A DNA stretch of 64,000 nt. Source: Calycina herbarum. Taxonomy: Eukaryota > Ascomycota > Leotiomycetes > Helotiales > Pezizellaceae. Shown one piece after another: positions 10,880-21,825 of this stretch (positions are counted from its first letter, which is position 1; each line of letters starts with the position of its first letter). Position numbers and translations under genes: made by a program. Location: positions 310,001-374,000 of the forward strand of contig LLEY01000050.1 of NCBI GenBank assembly GCA_001414485.1. The letters run 5' to 3'. The notes beneath the pieces are model-generated. The model searched no databases. It saw nothing but the letters and a program-made list of their open reading frames with translations, and was not told the origin of the DNA.

Positions 10880-13804
10880 ATGTCTGGTCTCGAAATCCTC
10901 GGAGCAGCTGCTAGCGCCTTCCAGCTCGCTCAAGTTGGCCTAGCTACCACCCGTTTCCTTCTCCAAGTCCAAGATACACCCAAAACGATTCAAACCCGTG
11001 TTCTACAGGTGCAGAGTCTTATCGAGGTGGCTCGTCTGATATCTTGTAAACCACAGCTTCAGACAGCTGAAATTGGTTCCATTCTGGATAATTGTTTGCC
11101 TCGTGCCAATGGACTGAATGAAATTATCCAGGGTCTGTTGGTAGACAAGAAGGGTTCGACAATAAAAAAATGGACGAAATCCGTCGAGGGGGCGGTCGTG
11201 GAGAGAAAGCTCTTGGGTTTGATGCAGGAGTTGGAGATTGATAAAACTGCTTTGGTGTTGCAAATTACGAGTATCGATTCGTTAGTTTTAAACCCCGCTT
11301 TTAACTTGGAAATATTTTCTGATACAGTCCTAGATCTCTGCTTCACGGAATTAACAAGCGCCTTGAAATGGTCCAGGGTAGCATTGAGGATGTTGCCCAT
11401 GGCATGAGTATTGAATTACCTCTTATTCGCACAGCGATGGAACAACTTACTGTAAGAATGTATTTCGTCCTCAGAACGCCACCACTACGGGGTGCAGGAA
11501 TACGTGACTGGTCAAGTACATAGTACCTCCACGCTGCCCCCTTCATTGTTCGACTAAGACTCGGAAAATTAAGTCAATTATTCTACAAGGCTGGAACAAT
11601 CAAATTCATGTTTCCTTTAGTATTCCAGAAGGTTTAGAAGAATTGTAAGAGGGCAAATGCCTTGGACTGCAGCCAGAAATTCCTGCAAACCCTGGGTTGT
11701 TAACTAGTACTCGACACGATTCGTTCAGAAAGCTAGTTCATGGAAGGCTGTTCTTAAAACTACTTTTTGAATAAACAGAACAATACTGATTCATCTTCTA
11801 GATCCAACAACGAGAGCAAAATCAGACCACGATGTTATCAACAGAAGGAAAAGTAGCTGCCTGTCTGGCCAGCCTACCATCAACAGAGCAAGGCTCATTT
11901 CAATCTCAAATTTTGGCTCGCTCAAAATTCGCATGTCACTGGTTCTGGCATACATCAGTATATGAAAAGTGGTATGAGAGTCAAGAAGCGGACCTAGTTT
12001 GGATTACAGCACCAGCTGGTTGTGGCAAAACAACTCTTGCTGCCCATGTCTCCTAAAATGTCTGTACACCGAGCTCTTCGACAATTTCAGACCGGAACAG
12101 AAAAGACGGAAGCTTGCCAGTGGTACTTTATTTCTTCTTCCACAGATCAAATCAAGAGAATGAAGGCGTTGCCATTGCAGCTCTGACAATTATCAACCAG
12201 CTGATGCGACAAGCCCCTGAGATAACACAGCTAGTTGTGCATAGGTACGAGTCCCTAGCAACCAGGGGAAAAGTGGAATGGTCATGGGATGCACTATGGA
12301 ATCTCTTTGTACAATTACTGGCACATATGGCAAACCCAAGCCTGTATGTTGTTCTCGATGCTTTGGACGAATGTGAGATTCAATCTCGACGAACGATCCT
12401 GAACTCATTTAAAGAATTGGTCCACGAATCCAAGTCACCCGCCTCTCCATGGCCACTGCCGAAGGTATTCATTACGAGTAGACCAGACTCTGAAGTTTTC
12501 GACTGTGTCTCGGGGGTTGATACATTGGAAATCACTAGTGCGGATACTGCGGGAGACATGACTACACTCATCACCGATCGAATCGAGGATTCGCCCGGCG
12601 ACGGCTTCTTGATAAAGAGGTGAAAGAGATGATCATCCGTTTTCTAGAAAGAAACGCCCGAGGAATGTTTCTTTGGGCAGTTCTTATTGTGGAAGAACTG
12701 GAACGTCGAGATGAAAGATTGACGGACGAGGTAATTGCATCCAAATTATCTCGCTTACCTCTAGATCTCATGAACACCTACGAAGTGATCATACATAATC
12801 CGCCAAACTCGAGAAGAAATGACATGTGGAGAATCCTGAGATGGCTACTGTATGGGAAGCGTGGTCTCACCTTGGCGGAGTTGGAACATGCTTTGTGTTT
12901 AGAGCTGGGAATCAATCGATGGCACGGCTTCGCCGTAGATGTTGACTTTCTCTGTGGTCCTCTTATTAGCATCGACAAAGGAAACGGAGAAGTCAATTTG
13001 ATCTACCAAACAGCACGAGGTTTCTTAGAACACTTTGTGAAACAAGCAAACGACACCGCCGGTATTGATATGGACGTCAAGCCAGCGAACGAACATATTG
13101 CCAAGACATGTATACAAATCCTCCAGTTTTATACCGACTCGTTTGGAAACAAACCAATGTTTACATCTGGGGATGAAGGGGAGGAAATGATGAATGTGAC
13201 CAATGCAATGGATGAGGCGCTGGACCGACATGCTTTCATCCGATACGCTATCGACAACTGGAACCAGCACATCCAAGCTACCAAGGACCCATCTGACGGA
13301 CTTATTCAACTTGTTTTGAACCTGTTGACACATCCCTCAAACACAAATGTGCTCATGAATTTGGACCATTACGTCAACCACAACGGTAATCTACTCGGCG
13401 CTGCCACACGTCCACCAATTTACATAGCTGCCTATTTCAACCTACCTTGGGTCTTGAAGATTATTCTCACAGAATCGCCACAATATTCCAATTCGACATG
13501 TAGGGCAGGCGATACACCGCTTACATGGGCCGCAGAAATGGGGAGCACAGAATGTGCTGGATTATTGCTGGAAACAGGAGCAGATCCGAATGCGGTGGAA
13601 CACGATGGCTGGACCGCACTCTACTGGGCGGCTAACAATGGGCATATAGAGGTTGCAAAGCTTTTGCTCAAATTTGGTGCTAGTCTAGACCATCAATATG
13701 GAACCGAAAAGGGGGGTCTGACGGCACGGGATTGGGCTGCCAAAATGAATCAATGGGATGCTGTCAATTTGATTGATAGTCATGGAAATTTTACCAATAC
13801 ATAG
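10880..13804 (+). pseudogene. NACHT-ankyrin (NLR-like STAND) gene with three frame breaks
   Basis: The layout is that of a fungal NLR-like protein. Exon 1 (10880-11280) and exon 2 (11328-11451) encode a helical N-terminal domain starting MSGLEILGAAASAFQLAQVG, like the SesA/HeLo-type domains in front of NACHT NTPases. Exon 3 starts at 11802 after a 350 nt intron and carries the P-loop APAGCGKTTLAA, a Walker B-like YVVLDALDECE, the usual winged-helix region and C-terminal ankyrin-type repeats (GDTPLTWAAEMGSTECAGLL and GWTALYWAANNGHIEVAKLL). The frame is broken at ~12053 (TAA at 12054), returns at ~12123-12130, and shifts again near 12596-12620, where the C-terminal ~400 residues continue in another frame. 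Domains are otherwise well preserved, so decay is recent or the breaks are sequence errors. Such proteins act in non-self recognition and regulated cell death; the product here is unlikely to be made as one chain. Confidence 0.8.
11554..11652 (+). repeat. Degenerate repeat inside the long intron of the NACHT gene
   Basis: The 350 nt second intron is unusually long beside the 47 nt first one. It contains AAGGTTTAGAAGAATTGTAA, close to AAGGTTTAGGAGAATTACAA just past the gene end. It also has TTATTCTACAAGGCTGGAACAA-like words typical of the dispersed element. An insertion that lengthened the intron is the simplest reading. Confidence 0.4.
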
Positions 13805-15374
13805 TTGTACCTCGTGTAAGAAAGAGCTTTGGTCATTGTTCAGCGTACACCTACTTTAGTTCAGATGTGCGAAACAGTCTAGGATAATGAGAAATATTGT
13901 TTAAGAAGGTTTAGGAGAATTACAAATCAAGATTCTTGATTCTTCAAGATACACTGGGGTAATATGAACAAGCGATCACTCTCGAGCAACGATTGATCGG
14001 TTACTGATACCTTCAATTTTTGAAGAGAAGAAACTCTCATGTGCAGCGATTCAGGAATTTTCGAAAAATACTTGCTATAAGATTGTTCCCACAAAGGAGG
14101 AGTAAAGCTTAACAATAAGCTTGGTAGTAATGTCTTGCGTCACCAATTGTATGTAAGATATTGAATCATTGCCTCAATTTTTTTCAATTAGCAATGCCTA
14201 AAACTTTCTCCGAAGTACATTTAACTAGAAGAAAGAGTGGTACCTACACTTTAATTATAAAGCCTACGCATCTGCTGTCATAGATTCGAGTGTGGTGAAT
14301 ATACAATGAAAAGGATAGCACGATCGAACTTTCGATAAATTTAAACAGTTCACCTCCTCTGTATAGATTTCATAGCACCATATAAGCAACTTGAATAATA
14401 ACTGTCTCATAAGGACCAGGTGCCAAACGCCTTCAATAAACACATTCTTTACAATGGGATGTTACAGACTCAACAGAGTCCACTGCTGTATGGATCTTTT
14501 AGTAATTAATTAACAGAGGTTGTAGGCGGTGTATAAGCTCGAGAATGATTTTCCCCGACAGTAAAATAATATCCGACAGCCGAACTATACCCAACAGTAA
14601 GAGCTTTGCGATGAGAATCTAACAATTAACTTAGCTAGATGATTTTTAAAGTACCAGTAGTGGAGTTTATATAGCGGAGAGTAATGGACAAGCTGTTTAA
14701 GACTCCGAAAAACACAACTCTGGTCTTGGTAAATTCCTGAGACAGGTGTATCATGAGCAACCCCATACTTCATCAAAGACAGTATGCTTACCAATTCTAA
14801 CATATCTTATAAGCAAGCATTGACGGAATTTTTGGACCGACTTACGACATGCTATTTGTATGTAAACTGTCTGTTTAAACTTGAATGTTCTCTTCGGCAA
14901 GTATGGGGGATGAGAATATGAATAAAGTGAAGATAAACGAAAGTTGAAAATATAGAGATAACCAGCTGAGCTATACTTTTACTCACCAGGAGTCAGTGGG
15001 TTTCAACAGTTCTTCTCTTCCCAATCTTTCGGGAAGAGCCTAAGGCTCCTTCCCCAAAGTAACTAATTAACCGAAACTTCTCGGACAATGGTTTTGGTTG
15101 CCCCAGAACGTTTGGATTAATGAATTGTTGGTCAATGACAGAAATTTCACATTGTGATCAAGAAATGGGATATTGCGCTAGTTGTTCGTCAGACAATAAG
15201 AATCAATGTGAAATCCTTGTATTATTTGTGACTATGTACATGTGTAAGTTGGTGAGAGCGCGAGTTTGAGAAGATAACTGTGCTGATTTATGAAGGGCTT
15301 TGAATAGCAGTGAAATGTGAAATCGGGTTCTCGGCAATGAGTAATAAGCGAACTCCACCACAAGAACGATCGAA
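13805..15374. other. Intergenic, AT-rich, no gene seen
   Basis: Between the NACHT relic and the BTB gene only short ORFs occur. A repeat copy sits at 13868-13925. The rest is AT-rich unique-looking sequence without recognisable features. Confidence 0.5.
13868..13925 (+). repeat. Short dispersed repeat (TCTAGGATAA family), copy at NACHT gene 3' end
   Basis: AGTCTAGGATAATGAGAAAT, then ATTGTTTAAGAAGGTTTAGG, then AGAATTAC aligns with the copy at 2931-2976 with few differences. The start is 60-70 bases beyond the last codon of the NACHT-ankyrin gene. Confidence 0.5.
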
Positions 15375-16303
15375 CTACTCCACCACAATTGTTCGAGATT
15401 TGAGATGTTCAAGATGCTCGAGCTCAATAATGCTGCGGAAGCAGCCATTCTTCGCTTCTTTTTCGATGTCCACTTTGCTCCTAGTTCGCAGAATGTGACT
15501 TTCCCATTCCTTCCCCAGATCGACAGACTTTACCATATATGCCTCTCTGTACTCCTCATCCCAGGCAAAGGTCTTGTTCTCCCACTTCTTTCCGGCCGCT
15601 ATGGCGATGTCTGAAGCGAGATCGGGGCAATTTTCTACAAATTTCTTCCAAGCCTCATACGCCTCGGAACCTTCTTTGTGGGTCAGGAAGGGGTTTTTGC
15701 TGACCATTGAATGGGCGGCAAACTTCCTCGGAATCGAGCCCTTTGGGCAAATCTTGTATATGTTTCCGATAAAAGTGGTTTGAGGCCATTTTCCTTGACG
15801 GTGACTAAAAGAAGCCGAACGGCGGAGAGCGTCCATACAATCATTTTGCATGGAAGGTATTTCAAGAAATTTGGCCAGAAGCCAGGTACGGATAAGAGAG
15901 CGTTTAAGGAGAGGGTGGGGTGTTTTGACGACTTCACCAGTGTACATCCAAGACATAAAATCGGCGAATTGGGCCGGATCGAAGTCGGTAATGAATACTT
16001 TGTTGTCCTCAGGTCCCTGGGTCCCCAAGATGGAACGGATTTTCGGAGAATGGATCATTGCCAACTCCTTAGAGACTGAGAATGGTTGTTTGTTCTCGCC
16101 AACAAAAATGCTGATAGCACTGCTAAAGCTAACGACTCTAATTTCTGTTAGAAACACTAGTCCAAATGAATAAAACCCTTTATGCCTCACCTTCCGGTTA
16201 TTGCAAGATGCTCTTTCCGTTTCAGAGCTTTGCAGGGTTTGTCGACGGAGTGTAGCCCACAAGAGCACACTTCTGGAGTCTCTTCTCGTTTTCTTTTTGG
16301 CAT
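15375..16303 (-). CDS. BTB/POZ domain protein
   Basis: Two exons fit, 16191-16303 and 15375-16128, giving 288 residues. The N-terminus is MPKRKREETPEVCSCGLHS. After the 62 nt intron comes a fungal BTB domain: SSAISIFVGENKQPFSVSKE, then SPKIRSILGTQGPEDN, then FDPAQFADFMSWMYTGEV, with the following helices ending near DALRRSASFS. The second half is charged and helical without a second known domain. BTB proteins dimerise and often act as adaptors for cullin-3 ubiquitin ligases; single-BTB fungal proteins of this kind are mostly uncharacterised. The acceptor (gttag at 16129-16133) was chosen because it alone keeps frame with exon 1. An upstream in-frame start at 16396 exists, but MPKRKREE is the more likely start. 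Confidence 0.75.
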
Positions 16304-16964
16304 TGCGGCGATGTTGTGCAGTGGACTGGTGGGAGGGGGAGAGAGATGTTGTTGATAACCGGTACCGGTCTTCGGTATCGGGTCAGGAACTACCAAAGTT
16401 GAGGCCCAGTAGAGTAGATGTTGCGGTGCTTCGAAACTTCAGCTTTGATGCAATGTGGTAAACTCCTTTGGTCGCAGATCACGAACCTCTTCAACTTCGC
16501 AGCAATGTAATAATCGAAGACGGAGCTTTGAGTTCACTGCCAATGGCGAAGTTGAGTTGTGGAGGTTGTTGAAGTTTGAGAGAAACACGTTCCCTCCCAG
16601 AATATAAAAAGCCCTAAGCGAGCCTACTCCACCCGCGTGACCCACCTCTACTGGAACCCAGAAGGCAAGAGCAATGGTGCTCGTCGAAGAACACTAGTTT
16701 TCAACAATTTTCTTTGATTGGTAGACAGACATGGAGCACCGGTGGGTGTAGCAAATCGTGGCGGTCGGTGGCCACACTGTTCAACTTCGTACAGTATGAG
16801 ATATTGTGCGAATTGGCCTCGAATAACGAGAATATAGACTGTATCATTCTCCTAGACCGTTCGTATAATAGGAAATTGGATACCGATATCCGCCAGGTAT
16901 ATGCATACCCTCCAGTGGTTTTATTCTCGCTTTCCTTCTGCAAAAGCTGACTAAACCTTCATAT

Positions 16965-17350
16965 AGCTCACGATGGACATTAAAAGTTGCAGTAAATACT
17001 TCATCTTCGTACTTGACTATCTAGCCCTCGTTGTTCCGATTTTCTATGGCAATTCAAATAGATTATCCTAAAGACCTGGAACAATTTAGGATGATCAATC
17101 CAGGTGTTTTAGAACAATCAAGTTCCACAGTAACCTAACTACAATAGAAAGTTGAAGTAGTGGTTTATGTATTTACTGAGAGCTATTTATCCCACCTGGG
17201 AGGAATTAGTGCGCTCATTGTGTGCTGTCTAATTGAGAAAATGGACTCTTTTTACTACCTTACGATGGACAATGAAATCAGCAATAGACAGCTTTCACGT
17301 TCTAAATTCCTAGAGGTGTTTACCTAGATTAATCCAGATGATTATAATGA
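16965..17350 (-). repeat. Dispersed repeat, copy 3 (inverted relative to copies 1 and 2)
   Basis: At 16965 the plus strand reads AGCTCACGATGGACATTAAA, then GCAGTAAATAC, then CTTCGTACTTGACTATCTAG, then CCTCGTTGTTCC. This is the reverse complement of the arm seen in copies 1 and 2. Interior words such as CCAGGTGTTTTAGAACAATC follow, resembling copy 4. A second diverged arm start (ACGATGGACAATGAAATCAG) begins near 17264 and leads to AGAGGTGTTTACCTAG and similar words, so two elements may be nested or tandem. Confidence 0.6.
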
Positions 17351-17380
17351 TTGTTCAAGGTGCTCTAGGCGAATAACATA

Positions 17381-17457
17381 TAGGTTACTCGTAAGTAATC
17401 GATGGCTTACTCACGAGTTGTTGAAAGCTTACTCACCACACAATCGACAGCTTACCC
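17381..17457 (+). repeat. Cluster of GCTTACTC words
   Basis: Four degenerate units occur within 77 bases: GGTTACTCGTAAG, ATGGCTTACTCACGAGTTG, AAAGCTTACTCACC and CAGCTTACCC. The same unit recurs in a larger cluster at 45.97-46.23 kb and once inverted near 61.98 kb. Confidence 0.5.
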
Positions 17458-18693
17458 AACCTAGGAAGTGGGACCAAAACCCAACACGAGTGAGCCACCA
17501 ATTCCCAAATACCTCCTTCCGAAATTGGGAACCAAAAGCTACGTAAGCTATAAATTTCCCAGTCACTTAGTTCCGAAATCTGGTTGACTTCAGAGTATCT
17601 AAAAATTACGCTTATAAGTACAGTAAGTCAAGGTATGTATAAATAATATTTTGATGTGTGCGTTGAGTAGGAATAATTTCTGAAGTGTGTTCCTATGCGG
17701 GCTCTAGTAGAGCGAGGCTGCAATGCTTTGCGGCCGTGTTGCAACTTACAAGACTTCCCAAGCCCTGCAGAAAAATCGTAAAAACCAACAGAAGATTTGA
17801 GACTATCCATTAATTACTAATTCATCACTATATCGAAACATCTATATTATTTAGTCATGGGTCTGAGTTTATCAAAGTTTTGCGAGTGTATCTTATGTAC
17901 TAAAACCCCGCATGTAGAGGTTGTATACAACTAATTTCCTTGCGAGTTGGCTGGGAACTCTATTCTCTACAGTAGCTAACCTCTTTATTTACTATACTTA
18001 TTTCACCAAAAACAAAACTTATGAAGCAACCGTTGATATCCACACTAAACTATTAAGACTACATATCCCACACAGACTCCAAGCGCAAAAAGTATAATGA
18101 AAAAATAACTATTCCTTCTCCTTGAGGCGATGCTCAACAGCTTTGAAAAAAATTCCTTCTACAACATAAACTCTCTTCTTAAAGCGTACACTAATTCATT
18201 TAAAATGCTCATTATACCTATAGAATCCGAAATGGACAGTCTTCCTAAATCTAAGTGAAATAACCCAGGCGAATCCTTCTTCCATTCTATTATAGAAACC
18301 AGCATATTCCTGGTGTACTTCTCTTCCTTCCTCTCCAACTCCCAACTCCCAGAGCCCCAAAATAAAAAATCATACTCAAGAATCAAAGGATGAGAAGATT
18401 GCAAACGGGGATAAAAGCTTGTACCACAATCAAGAGATACAACTTTTAACTATTCTGGAAGCCTTCAACAGAGTATGCCATTGTTAGAATCCTTGCTTTT
18501 CGTAAGCTCAAATCGAGAAGCGTTACAGACAGTAAAATCCCATATCAATTACTAACCATAAAACATATCCCAGGACAGAAAACGAAAAGAAAGTCATTTC
18601 TCATTTCATGCTATGTACTTTTGACAATTTCCTAGAAGCTCCCAGAAGCCCCCAATGCATTCGTTATTCATCATAATCTGCTCCTCTTCCCAT

Positions 18694-18712
18694 CCCCCCC
18701 CCCCCCCCCCCC
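18694..18712. repeat. C19 homopolymer
   Basis: An uninterrupted run of 19 C on the plus strand lies 19 bases past the P5C dehydrogenase stop codon. It would appear as G19 in that gene's transcript if the 3' UTR extends this far. Run length may vary or be misread. Confidence 0.9.
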
Positions 18713-18731
18713 AAAAAGAAAGACAAGCCAC

Positions 18732-20636
18732 TCAAACCTCATTACTAGGATACTCAACCTTGGTAGTCCCAACAAACTCCTCCTTAATACTCCTCATACT
18801 AACAAACCTCGTCATCAAATTAATGCTCCCCGCCTTATCATTCGTCCCACTCGCCCTCGCGCCCCCAAACGGCTGCTGTCCAACCACCGCTCCGGTACTC
18901 TTACAATTAACATAAAAGTTTCCGGCGGAATTCCTCAGCGCATCTTCCGCAAAGCGAATCGCCGCACGGTCAGAGGCAAATATGGAGCCCGTGAGGCCGT
19001 ACTCAGAGGTTGAATCTACGAGTTCGCATGCTTGTGTGAATGCCTCGACGGGGCTTTTGGTGTCGTCGTAGACGTAGAGGGTGAGGATGGGACCGAAGAG
19101 TTCGGTGGAGAGGAGCTTGTGCGAGGGATTGGTGGTGAGGTAGATGGTTGGGTGGATGTAATAGCCCTTTGAGTTATCGTGTTTTCCGCCCACGAGCAAT
19201 TCAAGCTCTTTATCATTCTTAGCATCGTCGATGACGCCGGAAAGCTTGTTGAATGAACCAGCGTGGATGACTGGACCGATGAAGTTCTTGTGGTCGGTTG
19301 GGACACCGACTTTGAGAGCTGAGGTCTCGGCGACAAGCTTCTCTTTGAATTGTGGCCATACGGATTTGGGGATGTATGCTCGGGATGTGGCACTGCACTT
19401 TTGACCCTGATATTCGAAAGCACCGCGAACTGTTTGGATAGCGGCGTTTTCGATGTCGGCGGAAGAGTGGATTAAGTGGAAGTTCTTTCCACCAGTCTCA
19501 CCGACTATACGTGGATATCCTTGATATCTTCCCTCAGCGACCCCTGTTGCAATTGTTCCATACAGTTTTCGGAAAACAGCGGTACTTCCGGTGTAGTGCA
19601 GAGCAGCAAGTTTCTTGTGCGCAAGAACAACCTTGGTAACCTCCTCTGGGTTTCCTGGAACGAATTGAATCACATTCTTTGGCAGACCAGCTTCAAGGAG
19701 GATATTGTAGAGCAACCAGTTGGAAGCAATAGCAGAATCAGATGGTTTCCAAACAACCACATTCCCCATCAAAGCTGGTGCACCAGGCAAATTTCCTGCA
19801 ATGGCAGTGAAATTGAATGGCGTAACTGCGTAAACAAATCCTTCCAGTGGACGGTATTCAACTCTGTTCCAGACGCCAGGAGAGTTATGTGCAGGTTGTT
19901 GTGCGTACAATTCCTCGGCATACTGAACGTTGAATCTTAGGAAATCCACCAATTCAGCAGCGGAGTCAATTTCGGCCTGCCATGCATTTTTGCCTTGTCC
20001 CAACATGGTTGCTGCCATGATTTCATATCTGTATTTTCCGGCAATCAAGTCCGCTGCCTTGAGGAAGATGGCAGCTCTATCGGAGAAAGGGAGGGATTCC
20101 CATGCTGGCTTTGCAGCGAGTGCTGCATCGATCGCGGCAGAGACGTCGGAAGGAGAGGCATTGGAGTAGGAGGCGAGAGTAGAGGAGTGATTCGATGGAT
20201 CTTGTTGTGTGGAGATGGTAGAGGTTTTGATCTGGGGTGTTTAGTAGTTAGTAAGTGGCAATTGTATAATCATACCATGCAATGCCATCATGGAAGTCGC
20301 AAAGTAGCTTACTTCTTTTCCTCCAACAACAATTGGGACCTCGAGAGGTGCTTTCTTCTGCAATCCCTCCAAGGCCTTTGTTAATCCTTCTCGCTGAGCG
20401 GATCCCTTTGCATAGTGGTGCTATACCCAAAGTTAGCATTCCAGTCAACCCCGCAATCCCAGCCCCTCCCATCACCCCCACATGCAAACAAGAGCTGGAG
20501 GTGTACTTACATTGGGTTCATTTCCCACTTTGGGGATCTTAAAGCTGGCAATGGTAGACATCTTCCTCGTCCCGAAAGTATCTCGTGGAAATTTACACAA
20601 AGAAGTAGTCAAACACCTTAAGTTCTTAGCCGCCAT
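18732..20636 (-). CDS. Delta-1-pyrroline-5-carboxylate dehydrogenase, mitochondrial
   Basis: This enzyme is the second step of proline catabolism: it oxidises glutamate semialdehyde (open P5C) to glutamate with NAD+ in mitochondria. Exons 20511-20636, 20313-20420 and 18732-20231 join in frame to give 577 residues, the usual fungal length (yeast PUT2, Aspergillus PrnC family). The aldehyde dehydrogenase core is complete: PFNFTAIAGNLPGAPALMGN, the general-base Glu in VGETGGKN (about residue 325), the catalytic Cys in GQKCSATSRAY (about residue 358), and the C-terminal GQQPFGGARASGTNDKAGS. The N-terminus, MAAKNLRCLTTSLCKFPRDT, is basic and amphipathic, as expected for mitochondrial import. A second Met (MSTIASFK, residue 26) begins the conserved part and could give a non-imported form. 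No proline oxidase gene is adjacent. Confidence 0.95.
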
Positions 20637-20957
20637 TTTGTACCTAAATCTTGCTCGCTTGCTGCTATACTTGAGGAGAAAAGAATCAAATCCCGCAAAA
20701 CGACCAAATGGAAAAAGGGGAAGAAGAAAGCGGCGCTAAATGAATCGCGTACCTAAGAAAAGAATTCTCAATTGTTCCGTGACGGTCGAGAAGTTGGTGT
20801 TGTATGAAAGAAAAGCTGTTGAATTGCTGAAAGATTGAAGATAATGTATCTCATCGAGCTTTCCCCACCATTCGCCTACAATCGGCTCTAGGTAAATGTG
20901 GGGAGGAAATGCTTCGGCTGCAGGGATATTGATGTAATCAGCTCCCTGAAAGCACTC

Positions 20958-21176
20958 TCAAGAGCTCCTGTATCGGAGTGAACGTTAACTAGTAACCATT
21001 GTCCAAAGGCTGAAGACAAACCTGAAAGAAAATGGCGAGTCGTGAATGGCTTTGAAATGATTGGCCACTGCATCGCCACGGGGGGTCGGCCCGGAACCGA
21101 AAACGATGTGATGTGTAGCAAAAATCAAGGAAACACCAACACCGATCAAGCAAGTCAAGGAACCAATCAAAGTCAT
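20958..21176 (-). CDS. Possible tiny single-pass membrane protein
   Basis: An ORF starting at 21176 gives MTLIGSLTCLIGVGVSLIFA, a strong hydrophobic segment, followed by a polar tail (THHIVFGSGPTPRGDAVANH and on). Read straight through it is 63 residues, stopping at 20985. If a 54 nt GT..AG intron (20968-21021) is removed it ends after SPFSFRSS, 54 residues, with a 10 nt last exon. The compact hydrophobic-plus-polar design resembles small mitochondrial or ER membrane proteins, but I cannot name a family. The start lies ~540 bases upstream of the P5CDH start on the same strand, so it may be an independent small gene. Confidence 0.4.
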
Positions 21177-21825
21177 TGAACACTCTCGTTAAGATTGCAT
21201 ATGAGATCTTCTATTTTTGAAGATGTTACTACAAAATCACACCACCAAAAATTGGCTGATTTCACGTCCCCCCTCACACCTCTCCTGAGAATCCAACTAC
21301 ACATAACATCCAACCTTCATGGTCATTAATCGACACATTGACATATATTCCCATCCCATTCCCATAAAAGAACGCCTCGTCCTTGACCCTCAAATCAAGC
21401 ATGCTGAAAATTATAGAGAGAATCACACAAAAAATCTTTCAACAAAACGAGCAGTAAGAAAGAGAAAGAGAAAAAAACAGTCCCATCCCCAGCCCCCTGA
21501 TGTGATACCCTCGAGTGTTTCTTTGGGGTATATCTCTTTTTATCCTCCGCCGTGTATCGTAAACATTAGAACAAAATGGATCCGAAACCCATATTTATTA
21601 CATTAAGGGAGTGTCAGGTAGCCTTTTGTAGTCGCAACTAATGCAAATTTCAAAAGCAAAAAGAAAACGCTGAAAACATGCTGAACAGAAGTGTTGTTAC
21701 AGGTGACGGTAGTCGATGAAAGACTGGGCCGCCGGGTATAGCTCGTAGAAGAGCGGGTAAAAGTTGGTTTTGACCAAAATCCCGACTCGATAAACTCTAA
21801 AATCAAAATGCTTTCTTTTATTTCT
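21177..21825. other. Intergenic, 3' flank of the homeobox gene
   Basis: No gene was recognised. The stretch between the small ORF and the homeobox stop codon probably contains the 3' UTR of the homeobox transcript and the promoter of the small minus-strand ORF. Confidence 0.45.

Larger units (their letters stand above)
16304..18693. other. Intergenic, repeat-bearing, no gene seen
   Basis: No convincing coding region was found. The stretch contains the third dispersed element (16965-17350) and a cluster of GCTTACTC words (17381-17457). The remainder, 17460-18690, is AT-rich with short ORFs only. Confidence 0.5.

Noticed and set aside
12049..12103. GTCTCC...TTTCAG as an intron that would skip the TAA in the NACHT gene
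   Set aside because: The donor is non-consensus, the excised stretch encodes expected family residues in another frame, and the resulting frame soon hits stops.
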